From Vicia villosa (taxonomy: Eukaryota > Streptophyta > Magnoliopsida > Fabales > Fabaceae): a stretch of DNA of 64,000 bases. A model generated the notes under the pieces. That model was not told the origin of the DNA. It saw only the letters and a program-made list of their open reading frames with translations, and made no database searches. How positions within the stretch are numbered: the first letter of the stretch is position 1; every line of letters starts with the position of its first letter. The stretch is from contig NC_081180.1 in NCBI RefSeq assembly GCF_029867415.1, positions 150,651,068 to 150,715,067 of the forward strand, read 5' to 3'. The position numbers were made by a program, and so were the translations under genes. Shown here piece by piece: positions 25,515 through 37,020 of the stretch.

Positions 25515-25734
25515 AGAAAAAACAATAACGCTCATGCCTCGCCCGAAGCATAGAGTTGGTTTGTAAGGGCCCCATTTACTTTCAAGATTTAAAGTTTATT
25601 AATAAAATTGTCTTTGCATTTGGTATTAAAAACATTGTCTCTTCTCGCATTTATTTCTCTTCTTTCAAAATGACAAATAAGTTCCTTGCACAAAAGCACA
25701 TTCATATCTGCATACTAAAAACAAAACATAAAAC
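25515..25734 (+). other. Spacer between protease and RT (intron position)
   Basis: Ogre elements have a partially spliced intron between gag-protease and RT-integrase. This stop-rich spacer is in that position. A pyrimidine-poor acceptor candidate TGTGCAG ends at 25742. I cannot fix the donor from sequence alone. Confidence 0.4.
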
Positions 25735-28700
25735 ATGTGCAGATCACCTTCTAACACTACCGATAATAATACTGCTGAAACTCAATATAAACTCGAGGCT
25801 CTCGCTAATCAGTCCGAAGAAGGGGATGAGGAAGACGATGAACTTCCGGAAGAGTTGTCAAGGTTAATGGATAAGGAATCCAAAAGCATGCTCCCTCCTC
25901 AGGAGGCCATTGAAATCATAAACTTGTGTACAGACAAAGAACCCAAGAAGATCAAGATTGGGGCAACACTGAACGAGGACGTGAAAGCAACGCAAATCAA
26001 GCTCCTCCACGAGTATGCAGAAATATTTGCTTGGTCATACCGTGACATGCCGGGGTTGGATACGGATATCGTCGTGCATAGGTTACCGCTCAAAGAAGGG
26101 TGTGCACCGGTCAGACAAAAGCGCAGAAGGGTTCGACCGAACATGGATAACAAAATCAGAGAAGAGGTTCTCAAACAGTTCGACGCCGGGTTTCTTGATG
26201 TGGTTGACTATCCACCGTGGATTGCCAACATAGTGCCAGTTCCTAAGAAAGATGGGAAAGTGCGCATGTGCGTGGATTATAGGGATTTAAACAAAGCAAG
26301 TCCGAAAGATGACTTTCCACTACCGCACATAGATGTTTTGGTGGATAATACAGTGCATGCTTCGGTGTTCTCCTTAATGGATGGGTTCTCCGGGTATAAT
26401 CAAATCAAAATGGCTCCCGAGGACATGGAGAAGACTACCTTCATGACATCCTGGGGCACTTTCTGCTACAAGGTAATGCCTTTTGGATTACGAAATACAG
26501 AGGCAACATATCAAAGAGCCATGGTCACACTGTTCCATGACATGATTCACAAGGAGGTCGAAGTATACGTGGATGATATGATTGCCAAGTTTGGTACGGA
26601 AGAAGAGCATATCACACACCTACAGAAGTTGTTCGAGCGCTTAAAGAAGTTTAAGCTGAGGTTAAACCCGAATAAATTCACATTTGGTGTAAGGTCAGGA
26701 AAGCTGTTGGGATTCATCGTAAGCCAACGAGGTATAGAGGTAGATCCCGACAAGGTGAAGGCTATACAAGAACGAGGTATTGGATCGATTGAATTACATC
26801 TCAAGGTTTATTTCACATCTAACAGCCACATGTGAACCTATATTTAAGCTGCTCAGGAAAGATCAACCAATCAAGTGGAATGACGATTGTCAAGTAGCCT
26901 TCGAAACTATAAAGAGTTACTTGCAAGAACCACCGATACTCATACCTCCCGTACCAGGAAGACCACTGATCATGTACCTCACAATTCTCGAAAGGTCTAT
27001 GGGATGTGTACTGGGGCAACAGGATGAAACAAGCAGAAGAGAGCACGCTATTTACTATCTTAGCAAGAAATTCACGGATTGCAAATCTCGGTATTCACCA
27101 TTGGAAAAGACATGTTGTGCCCTAGCATGGGCCTCCAAACGTCTAAGGCAATATATGCTGAACCATTCCACATGGCTGATATCGAGGATCGAGGCAAATG
27201 TTACTGTCAGAATATGACGTACAATACGTCACTCAAAAGGCGATAAAAGGGAGTGTACTGGCAGAACATCTTGCCCACCAACCCCTCAAAGAATACCAGT
27301 CTATGAAGTTCGACTTTCCTGACGAGGATATTATGGTGGTAAGGGACTACGAAATACCAGGACCCAACGAAGGACCTGAACCAGGGGCAATTTGGACACT
27401 TATGTTCGACGGTGCTTCAAATGCACTAGGACATGGTATAGGGGCGGTCTTGACATCTCTCGACAATCGGCACTTACCCTTCACTGCGAGACTATGCTTT
27501 GACTGCACCAACAACATTGCAGAATACGAAGCGTGCATATTGGGGTTAGAAGCTGCGATCGATCTAAGAATTAAACTACTTGAGGTGTATGGGGATTCAG
27601 CACTGGTAATCCACCAAGTCAATAAAGAATGGGATACTCGAGATGCAAAGCTAATCCCATATCGAGACCTTATACTGAAGTTAATGGGTGAGTTTGAGAC
27701 AATCACTTTTACTCATATCCCAAGGGAAGAGAATCAAATGGCTGACGCGTTGGCAACACTTTCCTCTATGTTCAAAGTGACTTGGCCAAACCACGAACCA
27801 CGGATAACGGTTAGACACTTTGATGAGCCTGCTTATTGTCTCACAATCGAGGAGCAGTCTGACAACAAACCATGGTACCACGATATCAAAAGGTACTTGG
27901 AGAAACAAGAATACCCGCAGAACGCCTCTACGATTGACAAAAAGACACTAAGGAGATTGGCAGCTAAGTTCTTCCTGAGCGGAAATATCCTATACAAACG
28001 GAACAACGACTCGGTGTTATAAAGGTGTGTGGATAAAAATGAGGCTAGGGAGATTATCAAAGAAGTGCACGAAGGAACCTTCGGAACTCATGCAAATAGA
28101 CACTCAATGGCGAGAAAAATACTACGAGCAGGGTACTACTGGTTAACAATGGAAGCTGACTGTTTCCAATACGTAAGAACATGTCACAAATGCCATATTT
28201 ACGCTGACAAAATACATGTGCCGCCAAATCCGTTGAACGTTATAAGTTCACCGTGGCCATTTGCAATGTGGGGGATTGACATGATAGGGATGATCGAGCT
28301 GAAAGCCTCTAATGGACACTGATTCATATTGGTTGCCATAGATTATTTCACCAAATGGGTTGAAGCTGCTTCTTACACCAATGTGACGAGACAAGTAGTC
28401 ACCCGGTTTATCAAGCATAACATCATATGTCGGTATGGGGTTCCAAATAGGATTATCACTGACAATGGGTCGAATTTAAACACCAATATGATGAGGGAGC
28501 TGTGCGAGGAGTTCAAGATCGAACATCACAATTCTTCACCATACAGGCCTAAGATGAATGGTGCTGTCGAGGCTGCAAATAAGAATATCAAAAAGATAAT
28601 ACAAAAGATGGTGAAAACATACAAGGATTGGCACGAAATGCTTCCCTTCGCCCTACACGGTTACAGAACCTCGGTGAACACATCCACAGGGGTAACGCCA

Positions 28701-29030
28701 TTCTCCCTGGTTTATGGTATGGAAGCAGTCCTCCCGATCGAAGTAGAGATTCCTTCATTAAGGGTCCTGGCTGACACAAAGTTAGAAGAATCGGAATGGG
28801 TAAAAACTCATTTTGATCAGCTTAATCTCGTTGAAGAAAAGCGACTGACGGCTTTAAGTCACGGGCAACTCTATTAGAAAAGGATGAAAAAGGCGTTCGA
28901 TAAAAAGGTCCGTCCTCAAACTTACAAAGAAGGTGATGTTGTCCTCAAGAAAATTATACTACCTCGACTTGACGCCCGTGGAAAATGGACACCTAACTAC
29001 GAAGGTCCATATGTTGTAAAAACGGTGCAT
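25735..29030 (+). pseudogene. Ogre pol: RT, RNase H, second RNase H, integrase
   Basis: RT lies in 25735-26780 with FSLMDGFSGYNQIKM, MPFGLRNTEATYQ and the catalytic YVDD (about 26568). A short deletion and frame change near 26775 removes the segment before RLNYISRF. The first RNase H follows (LGQQDETSRREHAIYYLSKK). A second small deletion lies near 27185. A second, archaeal-type RNase H lies in 27387-27770 (MFDGASNALGHGIGAVL, NIAEYEACILGLEAA, REENQMADALATLSS). Integrase has the zinc-binding H-H-C-C segment (HEGTFGTHANRHSMARKI, CHKCH) and the D-D-E core (GIDMIG, TDNGSN, AVEAANK). Stops at 28018 (TAA), 28320 (TGA where GHRFIL is usual) and 28875 (TAG) interrupt integrase in frame. Homology ends near 29030, so the extreme C-terminus is missing. 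Confidence 0.9.
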
Positions 29031-29436
29031 TTCAATACCATTTGCAAAGGATAAATTACTTTCATAAGCTTTAACTTGGATTTAATATGAGAAACTTACA
29101 ATCTTTCAATACAAAAGCAATAGGATAAAACTACGAAATCTCCGGAGGGCAGTATACGCCTTACGCTACGATCATTCTGATCTACCACAACTCTTTCACA
29201 AAGGATAATATCAATGGATCATTCAAATACAATCCAAATTAGGATTCGCAAACAGTTCAAAGGGGTTAAAAAAATTCAATGGGTGATAAGGAGATAAGGC
29301 ATTGGGGTTATCATACATACTCATTTGCATAACACACAACATTTACATGTGTAAACATTCATACATCTACATTATACAAAAAACAGGGTCATATGCATAT
29401 GCATGATGCATACGCATTTACAAAACAATCTTCTAT
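29031..29436 (+). other. Ogre 3' untranslated region, first part
   Basis: Non-coding sequence follows the integrase relic. No domain or repeat array is seen until 29437. Confidence 0.5.
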
Positions 29437-29555
29437 ACAGGCGAACTTGTCAGAACTATGACAAGTAATCCTATTGGTGCAGGTGAACTTGTCCGAACCA
29501 GGGAAAGTGATCCTATTGGTGCAGGTAAGCTTGTCCGAACAAGGGCAAGTGACTC
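29437..29555 (+). repeat. Ogre 3' tandem repeat array, left part
   Basis: About three copies of a 42-43-bp unit (CTATTGGTGCAGGTAAGCTT followed by GTCCGAACAAGGGCAAGTGA) lie here before interruption by the solo LTR at 29556. The array resumes at 33363. Tandem arrays in this position are known for Ogre/Tat elements. Confidence 0.9.
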
Positions 29556-32500
29556 TGTTATACCCCAAAATTTGCCCGCATCCTTTTTCAAGAAAGCTCC
29601 AATCTGAAAATTAAGAGTCTCATATAATCATGGATTTTTATTTCAATAAATATCCTGACATATGAAATACTTAGTTTTTAGAATTTTTCTTATACCGTAG
29701 TTTGGCTTGCAGTTGAATTTATTCTTACGCAAACGCCAAATACTGTTTATTACTTCACACATGCTATTTATTTATTTACAGATAAATAGTACTGACACAA
29801 TTGGTACAGAGTTAAATCTTTTTGCATGCGCAGAATCAGGAAACTCAGACTGTACTGATAACAGTCAGTTGACAGCCAAACTGCTGGCAGTACAATTCTC
29901 AGTGTTTTGTACCATCAATCAAATCAATCTTTTGCAATTCAAAATTCCAAGATTTTTGTTCTAGAAGTCTTCTGAATATCACGCGATTAGCAGAGACTCA
30001 ACACTGCACAAAAATCAGGTACGCTTAACTATCTCCTACACAAACAGTCCCTGACTAGGGTTTTCTTGTTTTTACAGGAGAAACAAGTTTTTGAGACCTC
30101 AAATGGATTTCATGCACATCCATATATCTCAAAGTACCATCATACAAATTTTCAAACTTCAATTCACTCAGACGCACCGTCAGCAGCTCAAACAATCAAC
30201 AGACGACCCGTTTGACCAAAAAAGTCAACAGACAGTCAAAAATGAATTTTTTTGTCAAAGGATTCATCATTTGATCATTGGATGATCATAATTCATCAAG
30301 GAAAGATCAAAAATCAACAAAACCCTAAGATTCAAAATTAGGGTTTTTGCCTGAAAAGTCAACTCAACTTTGACTGGTCATAACTCTCTCATCCTTCATC
30401 CAAAAAATTCAAACCAAAGCTCATTTTGAAGGAAATTCAATTATCTTTCAAATGCAATTGATCCCATGGTCATTGCATTCACCATTTCAAAAATATGACC
30501 AAAGACATTACAGGTCATTTTCAAAGTCAACAAAAATACACTTTTTTCAAAAGGACACACAAGGAGCATCAAAAATCATTTTGACATGAGACCAAAGACA
30601 TTGGTTAGAGGACTCTTTGAGGTTTCCAAAAAGTGCAAGATATCCTTCATATGACAAAAATTGAGGGATTTACACCTTGTTGAAGTTGGCTAAATTTTGG
30701 GAAAATGCATGAAATCAACATTGCTCAAAAATGTATTTTTTCCAAATGGGGCCAAGTTTTCATGATTTAAACATCATTTCCATAATATTATGGGCCTCCC
30801 ACGACCAAGACAAGGCCCATACCATTTTTATCCATTTTTGGCATAATTTTATCTTATTTTAAGATTAAATTAAAAGGAAAAATGAATGCATAATGGTTAG
30901 CTTTCAATCTAAGCATGACTCACCCAAGGAATCTCTGATTTTCTGCAGAGAATTGAAGAGCAAGGCAAGAGCATTGAAGAGAAGAAGACTTGGTCAACAA
31001 TTCAAAGGTTTTTAATATAAAAAAATCAAGAATTCCACAAAGGCAACTAAAGGCTTCTTAGCTTCAATTCTAAGCACTTCAATGCCTATATATAGGCTAC
31101 AATACTTCAGCAATGAAGGGATAACGAATTCAGAATCAAACTCTTGCTTGTAATACATTTGTAACCTCTTAAAATATTCAAAGAATTTTGAAATTCGAAT
31201 TCTAAGTTTAAGTTAGTTTCAATACAAAATAAACACTCAAACACGTTCCTTGAACTTCACTGAACCTATCCAGATCATTTGCAAGCTTTGAAACTCATTG
31301 AATCAAACACTACAGGTCACGATTTGTCCAAACTAAAACTGACTTGTATCTCATAACACAAGCATATCTAGCACGATGTAGACATATATTTGAACTTGGT
31401 GTGGTGTGTAGATCATTTCTGGAGCTTTAATTGAGTTTTAGACGCTTACACACGAAGTTACCATTCTAGGGTTCATAATCTCAAAATTAGGGCTTTCTGA
31501 AATAGGCAAAATTAGAGGATCTAAGTGGTACCATTGAGTTCGTATGGATCAGACGAGTTGAATGGATAGGTCGCGCCAAATTTATTTTTACGTTTGACCC
31601 TATTCGCTATTTTGCAGGTTTAAGCATCATGTATAATAGCGCTTTTTTACAAAAGCGCTGTTATAAGTGTTGTCTGGAGGTTGAAGACGAAGACGTGTCT
31701 TCCCCCCATTGGTTCAGACGCGCGCGTGTTTTTTTTGAATTTGTCTCTGATTCTGTGCTTTGCAGGTGTAATTATTACCACGTGCCTTAATGTCTGGACC
31801 ATCTGATCTCCTTTAATGAACCATCCAACGCCTCAGAATGAATCCTCATACCATGGACTCTCAGATTAATCACACATGATCATGTATCCTTTTATTTTCT
31901 ATTTTATTTTAATTTTCTTTGCAAAATTAATTAAAAATAGTTTTAAAAATCCAAAAAATACACAAAAAATATTTTTAGACTTCTAAAATAATATATTATT
32001 TTCTGAAATAAAAATATTTTATTTTTCTTCAAAATTTCAATATTTTGCATAATTAATTAGTATATATTTATATATTTGCTTTTTAATTATTCTAACCAAT
32101 CAAAAAATCATAAAAAAATTGTTCTTTATATAAAATATTGTTTATATATTATAAACTAATTTTGTACATATTTTGAATAATTTTCTCTCTAAGTTTTAAT
32201 TATTTGTATAATTATTTGTATAATTATGTATTAATTAGCTTAATCAATTTCAAATCAATTTCAAAAATTCCAAAAAAATTAGTTTTGTTTTAAAATTAAT
32301 TGACAAATATTTTGTACATATTTTAAACTTAATTTCTAGGTTTAAATCTATTTTCATCTTTTTTCTTCATTTTAATTTAATTAATCATGCATTAATTATA
32401 ATTAAAATCAATCATAAAAAATCCAAAAAACATGCCTTTTATTTTTCTTGCAATTTAAATTCCTAGATAAATGTATAGGATGTCAAATTCATGTAAATAG

Positions 32501-33362
32501 GCTAGTTTACATTTCCTGCACAATCGATGTAATAGCGTAGATTTACTTTCCGCACTTTACATTTCCGCATTTTAATTTCCAGCAAATATAAACTGCGTGT
32601 ATGTCAAAGATAAAATTGAACCGTTAGATCACTAACTCCAAAAGATAAAATATCTGAATTCAAACACAAATCACATTTGCACCTCTTATGGTAATCCCTT
32701 CTCATTCTTTTCAAAATCAAAAGTCAAAATTCTACTGTTTCGAGTACAAAATCGAACCTTTTGTTTGTATCCGGTGAAAGGATAGTTGTTTAAAGGAAAT
32801 AGGATAAAGACCTTACAACTCAGGGTAGACCTCCTAGTTTGCTTGCTCAAATCAAAACAAACAAAATTCTCATACACTGTTGTTTTTCAAAACAAAACTT
32901 TCCAAAAAGACAATATTTTGTATACATCCAAACACGGATCATTACAAAGTTAACGTTCTTTTCAAAACATCTTTCGAAAGATAAACAAACATTTTGTATA
33001 CATCCACACAAGGATCATTACAAAATTCAATTTACAAAAGTATTTGAAACCACATATGAGCATTCTAAAGCAATTGAAAAGTGATCGAAAAACAAGTGAG
33101 CTAAGAAAACTTAAGAGCCCATGGATAACCATGGATACAAAGGGTGCTAACACCTTCCCTTTGTATAACCTACCCCCTTACCCAGAATTTCTTAAAGGTC
33201 TTTTTTCTGTTTCTTTTATAAACCTTTCCTTAATTGGATAAAATAAAAGGTCGGTGGCGACTCTGTGAATTTTCAAAAATGCGAAAGCATAAGCGATAAA
33301 AAAGAGTCAGTTCACGTATCTCTCCCGCTCAGAGGTATGGCCCGAAAAAACGGAGGTCCACA
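29556..33362 (+). mobile_element. Solo LTR of a second Ogre/Tat-type family
   Basis: A 3,807-bp segment starts TGTTATACCCCAAAATTTGC and ends GGAGGTCCACA. A perfect GACTC duplication lies at 29551-29555 and 33363-33367. It has no coding region, PBS or second LTR, so it is a solo LTR inserted within the tandem array. Its right end resembles the solo LTR at 2862-6837: shared CCATGGATAACCATGG, the stem-loop at 33136-33165 and TGGCGACTCT at 33255-33264. A near-palindrome at 31634-31663 has AGCGCTTTT/AAAAGCGCT arms like the CACTA subterminal repeats. Confidence 0.9.
33136..33165 (+). other. Conserved LTR stem-loop (solo LTR 2)
   Basis: The 9-bp stem TACAAAGGG/CCCTTTGTA has the loop TGCTAACACCTT. 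It is the same stem as at 6673-6702 and aligns with the G-C-substituted version in the full-length Ogre LTRs. Confidence 0.6.
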
Positions 33363-34090
33363 GACTCCTATTGGTGCAGGTAAGCTTGGCCGAACAAGGG
33401 CAAGTGACTCCTATTGGTGCAGGTAAGCTTGTCCGAACAAGGGCAAGTGACTCCTATTGGTGCAGGTAAGCTTGTCCAAACAAGGGCAAGTGACTCCTAT
33501 TGGTGCAAGTAAGCTTGTCCAAACAAGGGCAAGTGACTCCTATTGATACAAGTGAACTTGTCAGAACTATGACAAGTAACCCTATTGGTGCATGTGAACT
33601 TGTCCGAACCAGGGCAAGTGATCCTATTGGTGCAGGTAAGCTTGTCCGAACAAAGTCAAGTGACTCCTATTGGTGCAGGTAAGCTTGGCCGAACAAGGGC
33701 AAGTGACTCTTATTGGTGCAGGTAAGCTTGTTCGAACAAGGGCAAGTGACTCCTATTGGTGCAGGTAAACTTGTCCGAACAAGGGTAAGTGACTCCTATT
33801 GGTGCAGGTAAGCTTGTCCGAACCAGGGAAAGTGACTCCTATTGGTGCAGGTAAGCTTGTCCGAACAAGGGCGAGTGACTCATATTGGTGTAGGTGAACT
33901 TGTCAGAACTATGACAAGTGATCCTATTGGTGCAGGTAAACTTGTCCGAACCAGGACAGGTGATCCTACTGGTACAGGTAAACTTGTCCGAACCAGGACA
34001 AGTAATCCTATTGGTGCAGGTAAGCTTGTCCGAACCAGGGCAAGTGATTCCTATTGGTGCGGGTGATCTTGCTAGAACTATAGCAAGTGA
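33363..34090 (+). repeat. Ogre 3' tandem repeat array, right part
   Basis: About 17 copies of the 42-43-bp unit follow head to tail, with variants in the GCAGGTAAGCTTGTCC and GGGCAAGTGA halves (for example TCAGAACTATGACAAGT at 33563 and 33903). Because 43 is not a multiple of three and some units have 42 bases, the apparent open frames across it are accidental. Confidence 0.92.
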
Positions 34091-34851
34091 TCCTTTTGGG
34101 TTACACAAACTACGAAAACTTACTAGAACTATAGTAAGTGGGGCTTCACAAACTATGAAAGCTTGCTAGCACTATAGCAAGTTAACTATCTTCTACACAA
34201 CAAACTGTGAGTCGTCGCTATTAATAGCTACGTTTATCCATCACGTTAGTCCCTCGGCAGTGATCAAAGCGTTTTACAAAGGGTTCTTCAATGGGGTTAT
34301 TCATCATGTTAGTCCCTCGGCAGTGATCTTCTCCAAGAAATACAAAGGGTTTTACAACAAGGTTTTTCCAAGGGTTTTCTCAATTGGGGTTGTTTATCAC
34401 GTTAGTCCCTCGGCAGTGATCTTCTCCAAAACTTCATCAATAACAAACAAAGGTTTTATTTTTTCTAACATAACTAACAGTCATACATCATTCAATTGCA
34501 TACCTCATTCATACATAATGCATATATATACATTGCTCTCATTTATTTTGAGAATCTCAGGGCATCATACATCACATGCATCATGACATCGCATAAAATT
34601 AAGGTTGCCTATTCAGGCCATGCTACGATCAAAACACATGGTTCCTTCCAAAAAAAAGCATCTGCTTCACATTCAAGAAAGAGGGGTATTTACCTTGGGT
34701 GGCATCTTTAAGCCCATCTCCCACGGAACTTCTTCCCAACAAATACAAATTTCAGGGCATTTCATTGTTCAATCATCTTCTACCTTTAGATCACGATAGG
34801 CAGACGTGCCTATCTGACTCTTCAGGTTTAAGAAGATTGAACAGGGGCAGC
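34091..34851 (+). other. Ogre 3' end: short direct repeats and purine tract
   Basis: Three 25-bp direct repeats with the core GTTAGTCCCTCGGCAGTGAT lie at 34241-34265, 34304-34328 and 34397-34421. Decayed tandem units precede them. The purine-rich GAACAGGGGCAGC directly before the 3' LTR is the probable plus-strand primer site (about 34839-34851). Confidence 0.6.
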
Positions 34852-36131
34852 TGTCATACCCCAAAATTTGTCCGATCAATTCTCGTCTAATAATTTATCA
34901 AGGGTATTAAAATTAAGAGTTATGGGGTTTAACATATCCATTGTTAAACCCACGCTCTTATAAAACTATTTTCATTTACTATTGGGGTGTAATTAGCAGG
35001 TATTTTGGGCCCAAAACCAGTTAGCCCATTTATCTTATCATAAGGGTTTTTATTTTATTTATTATTATTAAATATTATTACTGACACTTATTAGAATTTT
35101 AGTATTATTAATTTTAATATTATTAGTATTAGGATTATTATTATTTAACTATTATTATTATTATTATTTTATTATTACTAATTTCTAAAATGTCAAATTG
35201 GGTTTTTGGACATAGATTACTTCCTCTTATGGATTTTAACCTAATTCTCTAACTCTATAAAAAGGAATCTTGGCAACCCTGAAAAAGGGGTTTTTTTTTC
35301 CAATTTCACGTACTTGTCTTCTACGCTTTTTCTCTTCTCCCTTTGAGGGTTTGTCTTAGGGTTTGTCTTGAACATCCCTAATCCGCCATTGTCGATTAAC
35401 TGACAAGAGCCGACAAACCCTTTCTCCTTTCAAACGTAATTTTCAAACCATTCAAACACGATTTCAAATCATTCAAACTCAAACATTTTTGGCCGATGAT
35501 TAATCTATGAGGCCTCCCTTTCTTAAAACCTTTTTAAAACTTTTGGCCAATGATTTAATATGAGGCCCCCCTTTTAAAAATCTTTGTTTTGCCCAATGAT
35601 GAACATCTGAGGCTTCTGTTGAATTTTAATGTTTTTTATCTTTTAAAGGTTTTTGGCCAATGATGCATTGAGGCCGTATTTTTATATACTATACACGTAT
35701 TTTGGTTTAGCCATGGTCATTGTCGTCTCGATCTGACAATGACATTATCAAAACCTTTGAGGTTTTGCCTTTTAATGACCTTATCAAAACCTTTGAGGTT
35801 TTGCCCTCTTTGCCATACATGGTCTCTGGCCTATAGTCATTGTTGTCTCGATCTGACAATGGCTCTATCAAAACCTTTAAGGTTTTGCCCTTTGGCCAAA
35901 GGTCTACCTTTTTTAAAATCTATTAGTCGACAATTATAAAAACCTTTTTTATAAAAACCTAAAGGCTAAATGGGTCCCCTTGAGTACAAGGGAAGCAAAG
36001 GGTGCCTAACACCTTCCCTTTGCCTAATTAACCTACTTACCCAAAATCTTAATTTTTCTTTAATTTTAAAGTTTTACCCTTTTTCCTTTAAATAAAGGGT
36101 GGCGGCTCTAATTTTTAGGCAGGTTGCTACA
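34852..36131 (+). repeat. 3' LTR of the Ogre element
   Basis: It starts TGTCATACCCCAAAATTTGT, ends GGTTGCTACA and is followed by the second ACAGC duplication. It contains the stem-loop at 35995-36024 and TGGCGGCTCT at 36100-36109. It is the partner of 17914-19211. Confidence 0.95.
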
Positions 36132-36136
36132 ACAGC

Positions 36137-37020
36137 TAACATTTTTCTCAGTCTTTCACGTATCACACAATGTTAGTCACCACTCACCACCAACTGAGAT
36201 TAATAAAATCAACCTTTACATTAATATAATCAATTAGAGCGCTAAAAAATTATAGATCCAAGATAATTAAATTGTCCTCATTATCTTGCTAGACAGAAAA
36301 GTGTCACCTAAATGCGACATTCCATAGTTCATTTTCATAGCTCTAACACAATCTTGTCACCTGTTTTTTAAGCAAAATGAAGAAGCTACCTACCGTACAG
36401 CACAGATGTATGCCAACACCAACATATATATTTATAAACTGCAAACCTCTTTTACTATAAGAAATAAAACTAAAAACCTTCTAATAAAACACTCAAAAAC
36501 AGCCACTTCCACGTTGGAATTGTGCAAAACCAAACACAGCCACTTCCACTAGAACATAATAAAACACTCAAAACACGCATTCTAAAAATTTCCAGCAAAC
36601 ACAACAAATTTCCAGCACAGATTTTTGTTCAGCAAATTTCCAACACAAAACCCTAAAACTACAACAGACCCATGAAGAGAACACATAATTAACAAACTAA
36701 TACCTGCTATATGGTTTCTACAGCGGCATTTATTGGGCCAGAAGTATTGGTAGCGCAGTAAGAGAAGTAGTGGTTGCAACAAAAGAAGGAGTAGCAGTCG
36801 CGTAGAGGGAAATGGTGACGAGACGAAGAAGAACATAAGTGAAATGGTGACGAGACGAAGGAGACGACTGCGAATTTTGTGAGGGCAACGATGGAGTTTT
36901 CTGAGTTTCATGGAAGGAATACGAAGGGCAACAATGGCAAGAGAGAAAGAGGGAATTAGGGATTTATGAGAGCAAATGCGTTTAATATAATTTTGTTTTT
37001 AAAATTTTAATTTTAAAAAA
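36137..37020 (-). other. CACTA 5' region, right of the Ogre insertion
   Basis: This is non-coding flank between the Ogre element and the right subterminal repeats. It should hold the transposase promoter, since the gene runs leftwards. The Leu-rich minus-strand frame at 36582-36911 has no recognised domain. Confidence 0.45.

Larger units (their letters stand above)
17914..36131 (+). mobile_element. Full-length Ogre/Tat-lineage Ty3/gypsy retrotransposon
   Basis: An 18,218-bp element has LTRs of 1,298 bp (17914-19211) and 1,280 bp (34852-36131), both TGTCATACC...GCTACA. A perfect ACAGC duplication lies at 17909-17913 and 36132-36136. Internal order is PBS, ORF1, gag-protease, spacer, RT, RNase H, second RNase H, integrase, 3' tandem repeat array and purine-rich tract. 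The extra ORF upstream of gag, the protease-RT spacer, dual RNase H and long 3' region are known marks of Ogre/Tat elements. A 3,807-bp solo LTR (plus its GACTC duplication) accounts for part of the length. Every ORF has at least one stop or frameshift, so this copy is not autonomous. Confidence 0.95.

Noticed and set aside
33363..34090. The repeat array as a CRISPR-like structure.
   Set aside because: Units are contiguous without unique spacers, and the context is a plant retrotransposon 3' UTR.
33500..34169. Open frames encoding repeated LVRTxTSDPIGAGK-like peptides.
   Set aside because: They are translations of the 42-43-bp tandem repeat. Unit length is mostly not a multiple of three, and the frames start and stop by chance.
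36582..36911. 109-residue Leu-rich minus-strand frame in the CACTA 5' region.
   Set aside because: It has no recognisable domain. Its Leu runs come from AAG/CAA-rich DNA on the opposite strand, and it is not conserved in anything I can name.
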